DNA of 64,000 nucleotides from Lentilactobacillus kefiri (GTDB lineage Bacteria; Bacillota; Bacilli; Lactobacillales; Lactobacillaceae). The translations under genes were made by a program, and so were the position numbers. Under the pieces are notes generated by a model. That model was not told the origin of the DNA, ran no database searches, and worked only from the letters and a program-made list of their open reading frames with translations. The stretch spans positions 1 through 64,000 of the forward strand of contig NZ_BJVK01000003.1 of NCBI RefSeq assembly GCF_007989105.1, read 5' to 3'. Shown one piece after another: positions 32,620-44,100 of this stretch (positions within the stretch are counted from its first letter, which is position 1; each line of letters begins with the position of its first letter).

Positions 32620-32742
32620 ATGCTGGCATTCTGTTTAAAACTGATTACTATAGAAGATGAAAGGTAAAGGAGGAGCAAAAGAATGAAGCATCGTTTCCCG
32701 TTACCTCGACTAATAAATTTCGAAAATAAGGAGATTGGTATT

Positions 32743-33177
32743 ATGGCAAATGAATTAATGAATCGTTTCGATTTGGATCCGTTCTTCGATCGTATGGCTC
32801 ATCGTTTCTTTAGCCCTTCTGATTTCGACAAGGATTACGAAAACTTCGGTGATTTAAAGACCGATATTAACGAAAACGATAAGGATTACTCATTGAAGAT
32901 TGATGTTCCAGGTGTTGACAAGAACAACATCCATCTGAATTATCAAGATGGCATTCTTTCAGTTAACATCAACCAAGAACATTCAAATGAACAAAAAGAT
33001 GAAAATGGCAAGGTTATTGCCAGTGAACGTAGTCATGGCGTAATGTCACGAAGCTATCAATTACCTGGTGTTGACCGTGAAAATATTTCAGCCCACATTG
33101 ATAATGGTGTTTTGAACGTTACATTACCAAAGCTAACTGAAAGCGAAGATACAACTGGAAATATTGATATTGACTAA
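32743..33177 (+). CDS. Small heat-shock protein Hsp20
   Basis: The 144-residue alpha-crystallin-type chaperone has the lactobacillus N-terminus MANELMNRFDLDPFFD, the core LKTDINENDKDYSLKIDVPGVDKNNI and the C-terminal GVLNVTLPK. It keeps unfolded proteins soluble. I prefer ATG 32743 (after AAGGAG) because the paralogue downstream starts identically. An in-frame ATG at 32683, also with a good AAAGGAGG site, would add 20 residues (KHRFPLPRLINFEN) or encode a short leader. CIRCE upstream suggests HrcA control. Confidence 0.93.
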   Translation: MANELMNRFDLDPFFDRMAHRFFSPSDFDKDYENFGDLKTDINENDKDYSLKIDVPGVDKNNIHLNYQDGILSVNINQEHSNEQKDENGKVIASERSHGVMSRSYQLPGVDRENISAHIDNGVLNVTLPKLTESEDTTGNIDID

Positions 33178-33192
33178 TTAAAGTTTTGGAGT

Positions 33193-33280
33193 GGTTGGTA
33201 GGGATGCAGGCAACTAGCTTTTGAAACTTCAGTAAAGCTTCATTTGGGGGAACGTGATTCAAAGACCCCGTCCCACCACC
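33193..33280 (+). ncRNA. Predicted structured RNA between the hsp20 genes
   Basis: GGTTGGTAGGGATG (33193-33206) pairs with CGTCCCACCACC (33269-33280) with two bulges. Inside are AGCTTT/AAAGCT (33216-33221, 33234-33239) and GGGG/CCCC (33246-33249, 33265-33268). Together they give a three-way junction. It may be a 5' leader element of the second hsp20 gene, a thermosensor, or a free small RNA; I recognise no known family. Confidence 0.4.
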
Positions 33281-33332
33281 TTTGACGCTTATTAACGTAT
33301 CTTATTAATAATCAACAAAGGAGATAGATATT

Positions 33333-33766
33333 ATGGCAAATGAATTAATGACCGTTTCGCAATGGATCCATTCTTTGATACTTTGGCACGTCGCTTCTTC
33401 ACCCCAACTGATGCAGACAATGACTACATGGTAAATGGTGATCTGAAGACCGACATTACCGAAAATGACAAGGATTATGTTATGAAGATTGATGTTCCAG
33501 GCATTGATAAGAAGAACATTCACTTGGCATATCAACATGGAGACTTGGCAATCAGTATTGACCAACAACGTGATTCTGAAAAGAAGGACGAAAAAGGCCG
33601 TGTCGTTGCCAGCGAACGCAGCCATGGCGTAATGTCCAGAACTTACGAATTACCGGGTGTCGATCGTGACAACATCTCAGCTCAAGTAATGAATGGTGTA
33701 TTAACCATCACATTGCCAAAAGCTGCAGATACTCACGAAGACAACGGACAAATTGAGATTCAATAA
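33333..33766 (+). pseudogene. Second hsp20 gene, 5' frameshift
   Basis: The gene begins ATGGCAAATGAATTAATG after AAGGAG, as in the first copy, but then reads ACCGTTTCG where the paralogue has AATCGTTTCG: one base is missing after codon 6. The frame then ends after 33 codons. The remaining Hsp20 sequence continues in the shifted frame from about 33353; the first ATG there is 33362 (MDPFFDTLARRFF), without a ribosome site. Re-initiation could still give a protein lacking about 9 residues. Core identity to the first copy is high, so this was a tandem duplicate. Confidence 0.82.
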
Positions 33767-33783
33767 TCGATTGCTATAATATA

Positions 33784-33823
33784 AAAATGCACTTCGGATT
33801 TCATTCCGGAGTGCATTTTTTTT
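33784..33823. terminator. Bidirectional terminator hsp20 / ABC exporter
   Basis: AAAATGCACTtCGGA and TCCGgAGTGCATTTT form a long stem with eight T on the plus side. Confidence 0.85.
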
Positions 33824-33869
33824 GCCTAAACGTGCTACGCAAGCCAACCTCGGCCGCTTGCTGGGCACT

Positions 33870-35666
33870 CTAATCAAGATGAGCTGAGTTTTGAAGTTGA
33901 ATCATATCATAATAAAAGCCATGCTTGGCCAACAATTCATCATTGGTTCCCCGTTCAACAATCCGTCCTGATTCAAGTACCAAAATCAGATCCGCATTTT
34001 GAATGGTCGAAAGTCGGTGGGCAATTGCAATTGTCGTTCGGCCTTCTTGGAGTCGTGCCAACCCGGTTTGGATAATCTGTTCGGTTTCCGTATCAATGTT
34101 TGCGGTTGCCTCATCCAAAATTAAGATCTTCGGATCAGTTACCAATGTCCGAGCAAAGGAAATCAACTGTCTTTGACCACTGGAATAGCTGGCTCCCCGT
34201 TCGATCACTCGAGAATCATATGCGTCAGGTAGGTCTTCAATGAATCGATCTGCTTGAACAAAGTGGGCGGCATCGCGAACCTCCTGGTCGGTTACTTCTT
34301 TATTAAACATCCGGATATTTGATGCAACCGTTCCATAAAACATGAATGGTTCCTGGAGAACCAGTCCCATTTTTTTACGAAGCTCCTGGATAGAATAATC
34401 CCGAATGTCCCGATCATCAATCAAAATCTCGCCTTTACCAAATTCATAAAAGCGCATCAAAATATTAATCATCGACGTCTTACCACTACCGGTTTCACCA
34501 ACTAGTGCAATGGTCTGACCAGGTTGGGCAACAAATGAAATATCATGAAGAACATCATTTTCACCATCATATGAAAATGTCACGTGTCGAAATTCAATTT
34601 TCCCACAGGTAATGGTTGCCTTGGGGTCAACGTGTTGTTGAGGTTCATAGGTTTGATCATCCATAATCCGTAAGACTCGAGAACCGGCAACCACACCATC
34701 TTGGAAGTCACTTAAACGATCCATCATTTGAGACATTGGGTTATAGAAGTTGGACAGATAGGTGATGAATGCGTAAATGATACCGGCAGCAACGTAACCA
34801 TGCAGACCGCGAACACCAAACATCCCCAATGCCAAGACTGTTCCTAATGCATAAAACAAGTTAATAATTGGATTCAACAGTAAGGAGTTGATCCGAATCA
34901 TCGCCTGCCGGGTATCGTAATACTGCTGGTTGGTTTCGCTAAATTCATGATTAATCCGTTTTTCTTGACGAAACTGCTGAACCACACTGATACCGGTAAT
35001 TCCTTCAGCCAATTTAGCGTTTAACAGACTCAAGCGTTCCCGCATCCGTCGATAAACCCGGGTACTATACCGCTGATAGTACCAAACGGTTACAAATAGA
35101 AACGGCATAAATACTAACAGCCACAACGCTATTTTGGTATCTGCGAAATACATTGCCACAAATGACGAAACCATTGCCGAAATCGTGACAACCAAACTAC
35201 TGAACAACGCCCAAAAGTTTGCGAACGCCATGGTATCATTTGTCAATCGAGACAGGATTGAACCGCTGGGCGTTTGATCGAAATATCGCATTCCCAAGGT
35301 GTGCAGTTTTGCAAACAGTTTGCGTCTGGTGTTTTCAAGCATATACTCAGCCCCCATCTCATAAAGATAGGTTTGAGCAAACTGCATCACGGCCTTCGTC
35401 AGCATCCCAAAGAAGTATAGGCCGGCAAAGAACCACATCATTTCAAAGTCTACGTTGCCAACTACCAAGTGACTATCCATATAAGTCTGAATGATTCTTG
35501 GCAAGAGAATATTGACAATGGCAACCGCAATCGCAAACACAACTGAAAAGTAAAAATACCATTTATAGGGGGCAGCATATTTAAACAGCCGCCAAATAAT
35601 ATGCATCTGTTGTCTAACCGGAATTGATTTCGACCAAGCAGACTGGTGCTTTGATGAACTGGCCAT
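33870..35666 (-). CDS. Heterodimeric ABC exporter, subunit B (LmrD/BmrD-like)
   Basis: The 598-residue half-transporter has six membrane segments (residues 1-330) fused to an ATPase domain: Walker A GETGSGKTS, signature reading YSSGQRQ, Walker B LILDEATANID with the catalytic Glu, and H-loop AIAHRLS. The signature is altered from LSGGQ, so this subunit carries one good Walker B but a changed signature. It starts one base before the end of the upstream subunit. It probably exports drugs or lipids. Confidence 0.92.
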   Translation of the reverse strand: MASSSKHQSAWSKSIPVRQQMHIIWRLFKYAAPYKWYFYFSVVFAIAVAIVNILLPRIIQTYMDSHLVVGNVDFEMMWFFAGLYFFGMLTKAVMQFAQTYLYEMGAEYMLENTRRKLFAKLHTLGMRYFDQTPSGSILSRLTNDTMAFANFWALFSSLVVTISAMVSSFVAMYFADTKIALWLLVFMPFLFVTVWYYQRYSTRVYRRMRERLSLLNAKLAEGITGISVVQQFRQEKRINHEFSETNQQYYDTRQAMIRINSLLLNPIINLFYALGTVLALGMFGVRGLHGYVAAGIIYAFITYLSNFYNPMSQMMDRLSDFQDGVVAGSRVLRIMDDQTYEPQQHVDPKATITCGKIEFRHVTFSYDGENDVLHDISFVAQPGQTIALVGETGSGKTSMINILMRFYEFGKGEILIDDRDIRDYSIQELRKKMGLVLQEPFMFYGTVASNIRMFNKEVTDQEVRDAAHFVQADRFIEDLPDAYDSRVIERGASYSSGQRQLISFARTLVTDPKILILDEATANIDTETEQIIQTGLARLQEGRTTIAIAHRLSTIQNADLILVLESGRIVERGTNDELLAKHGFYYDMIQLQNSAHLD

Positions 35667-37417
35667 TACTTGTTGCCTCCCTTCACTTTGGTTTCCAATT
35701 CTTGACGCTCAAACATTTCATGGTACCAACCACCACGCTGCATGAGTTGATCATGCGTTCCGCGTTCCACAATTCTGCCGTCATCGATAACCAATATTTC
35801 ATCGGCATTCATGACCGAACTTAGCCGATGAGCAGAAATAATCGTTGTTTTATCCGAACGTTCTGCGTGGAGGTTTTCCAAAATTTGAGTTTCCGTTTCC
35901 GCATCAACCGCCGACAAAGCATCATCCAAAATCAATAATTCAGGATTGATCAATAATGCTCTGGCAATCGAAAGTCGTTGTCGCTGACCACCGGATAATG
36001 AAATTCCCTCTTCACCAACGGCTGTATCATAGCCATCCGGCATCGATTGAATTTGATCATAAAGATCACTCTTCTTGGCAGCTTCTTCAACTTCTTCCTG
36101 AGTTGCATCAGGACGGGCAAAACGAATATTTTCGCGAATACTTTCAGAGAATAGGAAGGTATCCTGTGAGACATAACCAATCGCGGGAATTAGAGCATCC
36201 ATCTTATACTTTTTGATGTCGATTCCGCCAAACTTGATTGTCCCTTCATAGTTATCAAATTGGCGCAAGATGAGCCGCAGAATCGTACTTTTCCCGGAAC
36301 CAACCTTACCAACCAAGCCAACCGTTTTGCCAGATGGAACTTTAAAGTTGATATTTTCCAATGCAATTCGTTTATCATTCGGATAAGAGAATCGTTTAAT
36401 ATCATAATCAATTTCACCTTTTGGCTGCGTGGTCACACCATTTGGATCATCGATTACTTTCGTCTTTTCATTAATCAGGTCCATCACCCGGTCATAGCTG
36501 GCATTTCCACGTTCCAACGTGTTAAACAGCATTCCAACGGCAAACATCGGCCAAATCATCATTGCCAAGTACGAAACGAAGGAAACCAGAGAACCGATTG
36601 TAATCGTGCCGTTTGTGACCAAGTAACCACCGTAAACGATCGTGATCACATAGGATAATGCAATAATCATTGTCGTCATTGGATCAAACAGCGAATCAAG
36701 ATAATTTACCCGTCGGTTGATCTTGATGGTTTTGGCAACTTGATTGTCAAAATCCTGCATATCCTCTTTCTGTTGACCAAGGCCTTTAATCACCTTGATA
36801 CCCGTAATACTTTCTTCACCCTTATTATTCAGTCGTGAAAAAGCAGCTTGAGAATTTCTGAATGCAACATGCATTTTGCTTCCCAAGAATCTGGACATCA
36901 CTGCCAATAGTGGGAACGGGACAATTGCGATTAACGTTAGACGCCAATCAATCAGCGTAATCATCGCAATCAAAGTCGTTCCACCAGTAATCATAGAATC
37001 GGCAAACTGTAAAATTCCACCACCGGCAACTCGCTGAATAGCTGACAAATCGTTGGTAGCATGAGCCATCAGATCCCCAGTTCGGTATCGTTGGAAAAAC
37101 TCATGATCCATGCTGGTGTAATGAAAGAACAATCGATTTCTCAACACTTTTTCCAATTTAGCAGCTTCTCCCCAAATAGCGGTTCGCCACAAATACCGGG
37201 CGCCATATTGGGCAAAAGACACAATTGTCAGGACAATCAGCAAACCAATGAGATATTTAGCTGTCAACTTTCCATCATGAATTGAATCGACCAAGTTACC
37301 AATGATTCGTGGCGGAACAATTCCGACCAGTGCCGTCAGCAGCAAGCCAAATAAACCAACCAGGTAGATTTTCCATTCCCGCTTGAAGTACCAGCCCAGC
37401 TTAACAAATATACTCAT
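35666..37417 (-). CDS. Heterodimeric ABC exporter, subunit A (LmrC/BmrC-like)
   Basis: The 583-residue half-transporter has six membrane segments and an ATPase domain with Walker A GKVGSGKST, canonical LSGGQRQR, and Walker B LILDDALSAVD, where Asp replaces the catalytic Glu. In LmrCD/BmrCD-type exporters this subunit forms the degenerate ATP site, and here the two genes complement each other in the expected way. GAGGTGG precedes the ATG. The operon has two genes, divergent from the first ligase gene. Confidence 0.92.
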   Translation of the reverse strand: MSIFVKLGWYFKREWKIYLVGLFGLLLTALVGIVPPRIIGNLVDSIHDGKLTAKYLIGLLIVLTIVSFAQYGARYLWRTAIWGEAAKLEKVLRNRLFFHYTSMDHEFFQRYRTGDLMAHATNDLSAIQRVAGGGILQFADSMITGGTTLIAMITLIDWRLTLIAIVPFPLLAVMSRFLGSKMHVAFRNSQAAFSRLNNKGEESITGIKVIKGLGQQKEDMQDFDNQVAKTIKINRRVNYLDSLFDPMTTMIIALSYVITIVYGGYLVTNGTITIGSLVSFVSYLAMMIWPMFAVGMLFNTLERGNASYDRVMDLINEKTKVIDDPNGVTTQPKGEIDYDIKRFSYPNDKRIALENINFKVPSGKTVGLVGKVGSGKSTILRLILRQFDNYEGTIKFGGIDIKKYKMDALIPAIGYVSQDTFLFSESIRENIRFARPDATQEEVEEAAKKSDLYDQIQSMPDGYDTAVGEEGISLSGGQRQRLSIARALLINPELLILDDALSAVDAETETQILENLHAERSDKTTIISAHRLSSVMNADEILVIDDGRIVERGTHDQLMQRGGWYHEMFERQELETKVKGGNK

Positions 37418-37573
37418 GATTCCACCTCTAAATTAGAAATTAATTAAATAAAATAATTTTAGCACAAAACTCATATTTATAACACTGTTAGCATTGCTTA
37501 TAAATGGTTATAGTGTTACTATTTTGACATCAATTATCATCAAATTCTAATCAATTAGAATAGGAGGAATGCT

Positions 37574-38950
37574 ATGTTTAGTGAAATTGGTCAATTAATA
37601 TTCGACAATGAAGCCGTTGCGAAAACATCGGATTTTACCATGGGGATCGAAATTGAAATGCAGCGAGTCGATGAGAACGGGAATTTAAGCCAAGAGCCCT
37701 ATCCCGCTGGAGCTGGCGACGAACAAACCAATCCATGGATTACCAACGATTTCTTGGAAACAATGTCTGAGGTCGTCACACCACCGGCTGCCCATGCATT
37801 GGACGCGATGCATTATTTATTCAACATCAATAACGCCTTACGAACAGCGCTATCTCCTGGTGAACTGTTGTGGCCCTTATCAATGCCGCCACGGTTGCCT
37901 AAGGACAAGAGCAAAATTCCACTGGCCAAAATGGGTCCCAAAAAAGAGGCTTACTTAAAAGAGTGGCTGAAACGCCATGGCTTCTCTCATGGAACCCCAT
38001 GTGGTGCCCACATCAACTTGAGTATTGATCCTCACATTTTTGATTTAGTTTTAGCCAACATGAATGATCGATTTAAATCTAAAATTGACCTTCAAAATTA
38101 TTTGTATGCCAAGATTGCCCAAGGATTTCTACGTTACCGCTGGGTCATTACATATCTGTTTGGCGCAAGCCCGATAGCCGAGGCAAATTATTTTGATCCT
38201 GGTAAAGGCCCCAAAGCACCTATCAGAAGTATTCGTCAGAGTTCACATGGGTTTGGCAATCCATTTGCGGGAGATTATACCAACGTCCAGCGATACGTCA
38301 ACCGAATTGAAAAGGGAGTTGCCGACGGTAAATTAATTTCAGATTATGAATTTCACGGTGCCGTTCGGTTTAAGGGAAATTCGAATCTCAGTTAGTTGCC
38401 AAAGACCGGCGTGAAGTACCTTGAGTTAAGAATGCTTGATCTTGACCCCAGCAGTTCGGTGGGGATTAGAACTAATACGTTACGGTTCATCCGTTTAATG
38501 GCCAGTTACTTCATCATGTCTCCGGCAATGAACGCGGATGAAGTGGAGAAAGTCATTGCCCGTTCGGATAAAATGAATGAGGAAGTTTCCGAAGAACATC
38601 CAAACGATGTTTCAAAATACCAGGCAAATGCCCGGGCATTTTTACAAAGTCTGGAAATGTATTCCAACAAGATTCAGCTTGGCCCCGAATATCAAGAAGA
38701 ACTTCAGGATCTCCAAGATCGGGTAGAGAACCCATTGACAACCCCAAGTGCGAAATTGATTACCCACTTGAAGGATGGGTCGCTAGAAGAATATGCGATC
38801 AAACGAGCCAAGCGGTACCAACAATCCGCCCTCCAGTCAATTCGGCCATTCAAAGGCTTTGAAAGCAACGCCGAACTAACGGCAAATGACTTGGAGAAAG
38901 AACTATTTAAGGGCAGTTGGGAACCCGGTAAAGCAAAAGATAAGAAATAA
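37574..38950 (+). pseudogene. Glutamate-cysteine ligase paralogue 1, in-frame stop
   Basis: A GshF-like glutamate-cysteine ligase domain of 458 codons is interrupted by TAG at 38393-38395 (codon 274). The frame continues without shift: NLS-stop-LPKTGVKYLELRML, which lines up with NMVKNGTDYIELRML of paralogue 3. The TAG may come from CAG (Gln). Family marks are present on both sides: TMGIEIE, LLWPLSMPPRLP, RYRWVITYLFGASPIAE and LDLDP. No ribosome site precedes the second part, so the product is probably a truncated inactive protein. GGAGG precedes the start. Confidence 0.85.
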
Positions 38951-39052
38951 AACAATTTTATGTTGACAACAATCAAAATATAACGTAACTTTATTCTTTT
39001 GGAGTACAATAATACAAACAGATTTAAAGTGAGTTATGAGGAGGGGATTATA

Positions 39053-39793
39053 TTGCGCCCAAGAATCGCATTACCTGCAGACACTCTTGCCGAGGCAACG
39101 AATGTTATTAATGAACGAAACGCTGCGTTCGCACCGCGACCAGCCATTGAAGCCATTGTTAAATCCGGTGGCGTTCCAGTTATTTTTCCAAGTGTTAATC
39201 CAGAAGATGTACGCGATTATATGACACTGTTTGACGGCGTCTGTTTTCTTGGTGGTGCAGATGTTGACCCTACTTTCTATGGCGAAGAGCCTTTTCAAAA
39301 GTTGGGAATGACCTACCTCAAGCGGGATTTATTTGAAATCGAATTATTGAAACAATCAGTCACTGCTGGTAAAGCCATTATGGGCATTTGCCGTGGCATG
39401 CAGCTGATTAACGTTGGTCTCGGTGGAACACTCTATCAAGACCTGTCACAGGACCTTCACGCAACATTAAAGCACTCACAAGAGGCACCAGGTAACATGC
39501 CGTCCCATCACGTGACAGTTGATCCAGATAGCCGTTTAAACGACATCATTGGACCACGGCCATACGTGAACTCTCGACATCACCAGGCAGTTAAAGATGT
39601 TGCCCCATACTTGAAAGTAACTGCCAGAGCAGATGATCAAGTGATTGAAGCAATCGAATCCATTAATAACGACCAAATTCTTGCAGTGCAATGGCATCCC
39701 GAAAACATTTATAAGCATTTTGAAGATTCACGTAAACTGTTTAAGGATTTTATTGATCGAAGTCAAGTTGTAGCGGATAAAACCAGAAAATAA
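39053..39793 (+). CDS. Class I glutamine amidotransferase-like gamma-glutamyl hydrolase (PuuD-like)
   Basis: The 246-residue enzyme has LRPRIALPAD at the start, FLGGADVDPTFYGE, the nucleophile elbow GICRGMQLINVGLGG (Cys) and the His/Glu pair in VQWHPEN. Peptidase C26 members of this type cleave gamma-glutamyl bonds, as in gamma-glutamyl-GABA. I start at TTG 39053, 6 nt after GAGGAGGGG, since the frame upstream has no ribosome site. It follows the broken ligase by about 100 nt; a TTGACA at 38963 may be its own promoter. The pairing with ligases suggests gamma-glutamyl turnover. Confidence 0.88.
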   Translation: MRPRIALPADTLAEATNVINERNAAFAPRPAIEAIVKSGGVPVIFPSVNPEDVRDYMTLFDGVCFLGGADVDPTFYGEEPFQKLGMTYLKRDLFEIELLKQSVTAGKAIMGICRGMQLINVGLGGTLYQDLSQDLHATLKHSQEAPGNMPSHHVTVDPDSRLNDIIGPRPYVNSRHHQAVKDVAPYLKVTARADDQVIEAIESINNDQILAVQWHPENIYKHFEDSRKLFKDFIDRSQVVADKTRK

Positions 39794-39908
39794 AAAATGA
39801 GAGGTAACTTTACGCAAAAGTTACTTCTCTTTTTATTTATGCTTGCTATGGAGTTCACTCCAGGGTTTAAAGTATACTTGTTAATTGAAATATGGAGGTG
39901 TGCGACAC

Positions 39909-41205
<1,297 letters not shown>

Positions 41206-41215
41206 TCCCTAAATT

Positions 41216-41260
41216 AAGAAGCGTTCCACCAAAAGTTTTGCTTTTGGGGAACGCTTCTTT
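41216..41260. terminator. Terminator between AKR and ligase 2
   Basis: GAAGCGTTCC and GGAACGCTTC flank CCAAAAG/CTTTTGG; a long stem serving both convergent genes. Confidence 0.88.
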
Positions 41261-42593
41261 ATTTATACCAGGATTTAATTCTAACGGGAATGCCTTTTTT
41301 CAAAGTTGCCAAGATCCCCTGTTGCTCATTCTTGCTCAGGGACTCAAAACCAATGGCCGGATTGTGGATCAAATCATCTTGGTAACCTTTGGCAAACTTT
41401 AGCAGCTGTTTAAAAGCCTTATCTGGATTTTCACTCAGCCAATTGATCAAACGCCCACTTGGAGTGAGGACCGGATCATCAATCATCTCTTGTAATTTAA
41501 AACACAAATGCTGGGAATTAAATGGAATGACAACTTGCGCACTAAATTTCTCAAGTTGATCAATAAATGCGGATGCTTCATCATGATATGCGCTGGTTTT
41601 CAATGGATCTTCCAGTGCCACCTGATCATTTTTTTCGCACGCTTTGGCAATATCCTGATCTGCGGACTTCAAATCAAATGGGCGCTTGTAGATAAAGTAG
41701 GCAAACATCAGTCGAACCAAATCGACAGCATCTTCTGAAACGCCTAATGGCTCAAATGGATCCAAATCATAGATTCGAAGTTCAATATATCCAATGCCAT
41801 CGGTAAGCAGTTTTCGAACATCATCACTACCCTTGAGCCGCACTGTCCCGTAGTATTCACGTTGAGCAATAAGCTTTTGATCATCTACCGCTTTCAAAAT
41901 ACCGTCAACGTATTCCTGCACACTTTGATAGCTTGATATAAAGCCATTTCCAAACCCAAAATGGGAATTTCTCAGGGATCTCACTGCATGTTTGGGAACC
42001 CCTGCGTCATTTGGAAAGTAATTATCAAAGGCATATGGCGTTGCACCAAATAAGTATGTGAACAGCCAACGATAGCGCATAAAGCCCACTGCTGCCTGCA
42101 GATACAACTCGTTAATATTGACGTCTGGCTCTTTAGCTTTTAAGTCACTCATCGCCTTTTTTGTAAAACCAATATTAACATGGACACCTGTTTCTGCGGT
42201 TTGCGCCAGTTTGCGAATTTTCGCAACCCGTTTCCGATACTCATAACTTTCTTGATCGGTTTTCGCAATCACAATATCTGAGTGGTCTGACTTTAACTTA
42301 GGGGGCATGCTATATGGCCAGAGATACTCCTTACTCTTCAACTCACTTCTGAGGGCTTGATGATAAACTCCTAAATACTTTAACCCTTTAACAGTTGTTT
42401 TAGTGGGAGGAGTAATCAGTTCGGACTGTGTTTCCAAAAAATCATTTTTTATAAATTTATGCTGCTTTTCATTTAGTAACCCTTGTGGATATGATTGATG
42501 GCTTAGTTCACCCTTTGAATCGATACGATGGGTTTCAACTTCCAAGCCAACCGTTGAATTAATAAAATCAGAGACTACTTTTGACTGTTTCAT
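41259..42593 (-). CDS. Glutamate-cysteine ligase paralogue 2
   Basis: The 444-residue protein is the most diverged of the three ligases: TVGLEVETHRID, LWPYSMPPKL, FMRYRWLFTYLFGATPYAF and IGYIELRIYDLDPFEPLGVS. It corresponds to the N-terminal ligase half of GshF (GshAB), without the ATP-grasp glutathione synthetase half, so it should make gamma-glutamylcysteine or another gamma-glutamyl compound. I start at ATG 42593 after AAGGAGGG. The open frame back to 42692 runs through a terminator hairpin. Confidence 0.85.
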   Translation of the reverse strand: MKQSKVVSDFINSTVGLEVETHRIDSKGELSHQSYPQGLLNEKQHKFIKNDFLETQSELITPPTKTTVKGLKYLGVYHQALRSELKSKEYLWPYSMPPKLKSDHSDIVIAKTDQESYEYRKRVAKIRKLAQTAETGVHVNIGFTKKAMSDLKAKEPDVNINELYLQAAVGFMRYRWLFTYLFGATPYAFDNYFPNDAGVPKHAVRSLRNSHFGFGNGFISSYQSVQEYVDGILKAVDDQKLIAQREYYGTVRLKGSDDVRKLLTDGIGYIELRIYDLDPFEPLGVSEDAVDLVRLMFAYFIYKRPFDLKSADQDIAKACEKNDQVALEDPLKTSAYHDEASAFIDQLEKFSAQVVIPFNSQHLCFKLQEMIDDPVLTPSGRLINWLSENPDKAFKQLLKFAKGYQDDLIHNPAIGFESLSKNEQQGILATLKKGIPVRIKSWYK

Positions 42594-42611
42594 TAGATTA
42601 CCCTCCTTACC

Positions 42612-42650
42612 AAAAAGCGCCCGCACAACACCGGATTGTGGGGACGCTTC
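42612..42650 (-). terminator. Terminator between ligases 3 and 2
   Basis: Minus strand: AAGCGTCCCCACAA, loop, TTGTGCGGGCGCTT then TTT. It ends the ligase 3 transcript and shows that ligase 2 starts downstream. Confidence 0.7.
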
Positions 42651-42717
42651 GCAATTGAGAGACTGCCAACCACTTTTGACATCATTATTCATCGTTTAAA
42701 GGCATAAATCAACAATC

Positions 42718-44100
42718 CTAACCTTTACTGTAATTCTCAGGCTTTCCCATCACGCCAAATAGACGTTGCCTTAATTCATTGGCATTCATATCCGGCTTTT
42801 CTTCGAATCCGGTAAATGGATTTGGATTTTCATGAGCCCGATTTTGATAACGATTGGCCATTGCCAATCCATATGACATCAATGAACCGTCGACCTCGTG
42901 ATCACACAGAGTGGCAGCGGGTGTCAGATTGGGGTTATCAAGGCGATCCTGCATGGTATCCAGAACTTCTTGATATTCCGGTCCCCATTGAATTTGGGCA
43001 CCAAACATTTGCAGTTTATCCAAGAAATTTTGAGATTCATGGTGATAAATTGTTTGCTGGGTTGGACTTTCCATTGCGACAACTTCATTCATTGCCCGGC
43101 CTTGTTCGAGCTTCAAATTGATTTTGTCATCACTTTCCAAAGTCGGCATCATCATAAAGTAGCTGAGTAAAATTCGGAAGAATCGGATGGCTGATGTCCG
43201 AACCCCAAGGGCAGTCGTCGGATCCAAATCAAGCATTCGAAGTTCGATGTAGTCAGTTCCATTTTTCACCATATTCGTTAGATCGCCGTGCATTGTCTTT
43301 AACCTAACACTGGAATGATATTCCGCTTCACTAAACAAATTGCCGTCAGCAATGTTTTTTTCGATATTTTTGACGTAATCAGGGACACTTCGATAGTTAT
43401 GGGTAACATCTGAAGTTAATCCATAATTTGATGAACGAATACTGCGAACTTCTCGTTGAGGTTGATCTTCATCCGGCTTAAAGAAGTTTTTCTCGGCAAT
43501 TGGACTGTTGCCAAATAAATAGGTAATCAGCCAACGGTAATAATCAAAGCCTTGAGCAATTTTGATATAGAGATAATTAACAAAGTCGGCATATGAATCA
43601 TACTGACTCTGGACAGCCTGCCAAACAGTCTTCAAAACACCATCGTTGATACTGACATTCAGATGAACCCCAACTGGAATTCCCTGCGTATCGCTTCGAG
43701 TCTTAATCCATTTCTCATAGTAAGCTTTTTGATCAGGATCAACGTCGGCAATTGGAATCGTGCTCTTATCTTTGGGCAAAACCGGCGGCATACTTAATGG
43801 CCATAATAATTCATTTGGCTCCAAGGCATTCCTCAAGGTATCATTTAGGGCCATCAAATAATGCATGGCATCCAGGGACTTCCGAGCTGTTGGCGTGATA
43901 ATTTCACTCTGAATTTGATAAACATCCGTTTTAATAAAGTGGTTCTTGCGCTGATTACCAAGTGCCTTTGGATAAGGCTCCTTCGTTAATCGCCCCGCAG
44001 AATCAATTCGAATCGTTTCAACTTCGATTCCCATGTTAAAGTCGCTGGCTTTCGCCACAATTTCATTGTTGAAGATAATCTGGCCTATTGTGTCAAACAT
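42718..44100 (-). CDS. Glutamate-cysteine ligase paralogue 3
   Basis: The 460-residue protein is closest to paralogue 1 (MFDTIGQIIFNNEIVAKASDFNMGIEVE against MFSEIGQLIF...). It has LLWPLSMPPVLPKDK, YYRWLITYLFGNSPIAE and TDYIELRMLDLDPTTALGVRT. Like the others it has only the ligase domain of GshF. AGGAGGCC precedes the ATG. It is divergent from the EamA transporter gene. Confidence 0.87.
   Translation of the reverse strand: MFDTIGQIIFNNEIVAKASDFNMGIEVETIRIDSAGRLTKEPYPKALGNQRKNHFIKTDVYQIQSEIITPTARKSLDAMHYLMALNDTLRNALEPNELLWPLSMPPVLPKDKSTIPIADVDPDQKAYYEKWIKTRSDTQGIPVGVHLNVSINDGVLKTVWQAVQSQYDSYADFVNYLYIKIAQGFDYYRWLITYLFGNSPIAEKNFFKPDEDQPQREVRSIRSSNYGLTSDVTHNYRSVPDYVKNIEKNIADGNLFSEAEYHSSVRLKTMHGDLTNMVKNGTDYIELRMLDLDPTTALGVRTSAIRFFRILLSYFMMMPTLESDDKINLKLEQGRAMNEVVAMESPTQQTIYHHESQNFLDKLQMFGAQIQWGPEYQEVLDTMQDRLDNPNLTPAATLCDHEVDGSLMSYGLAMANRYQNRAHENPNPFTGFEEKPDMNANELRQRLFGVMGKPENYSKG

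Noticed and set aside
42594-42692. N-terminal extension of ligase 2
   Set aside because: A terminator hairpin occupies this stretch and a strong AAGGAGGG precedes ATG 42593.
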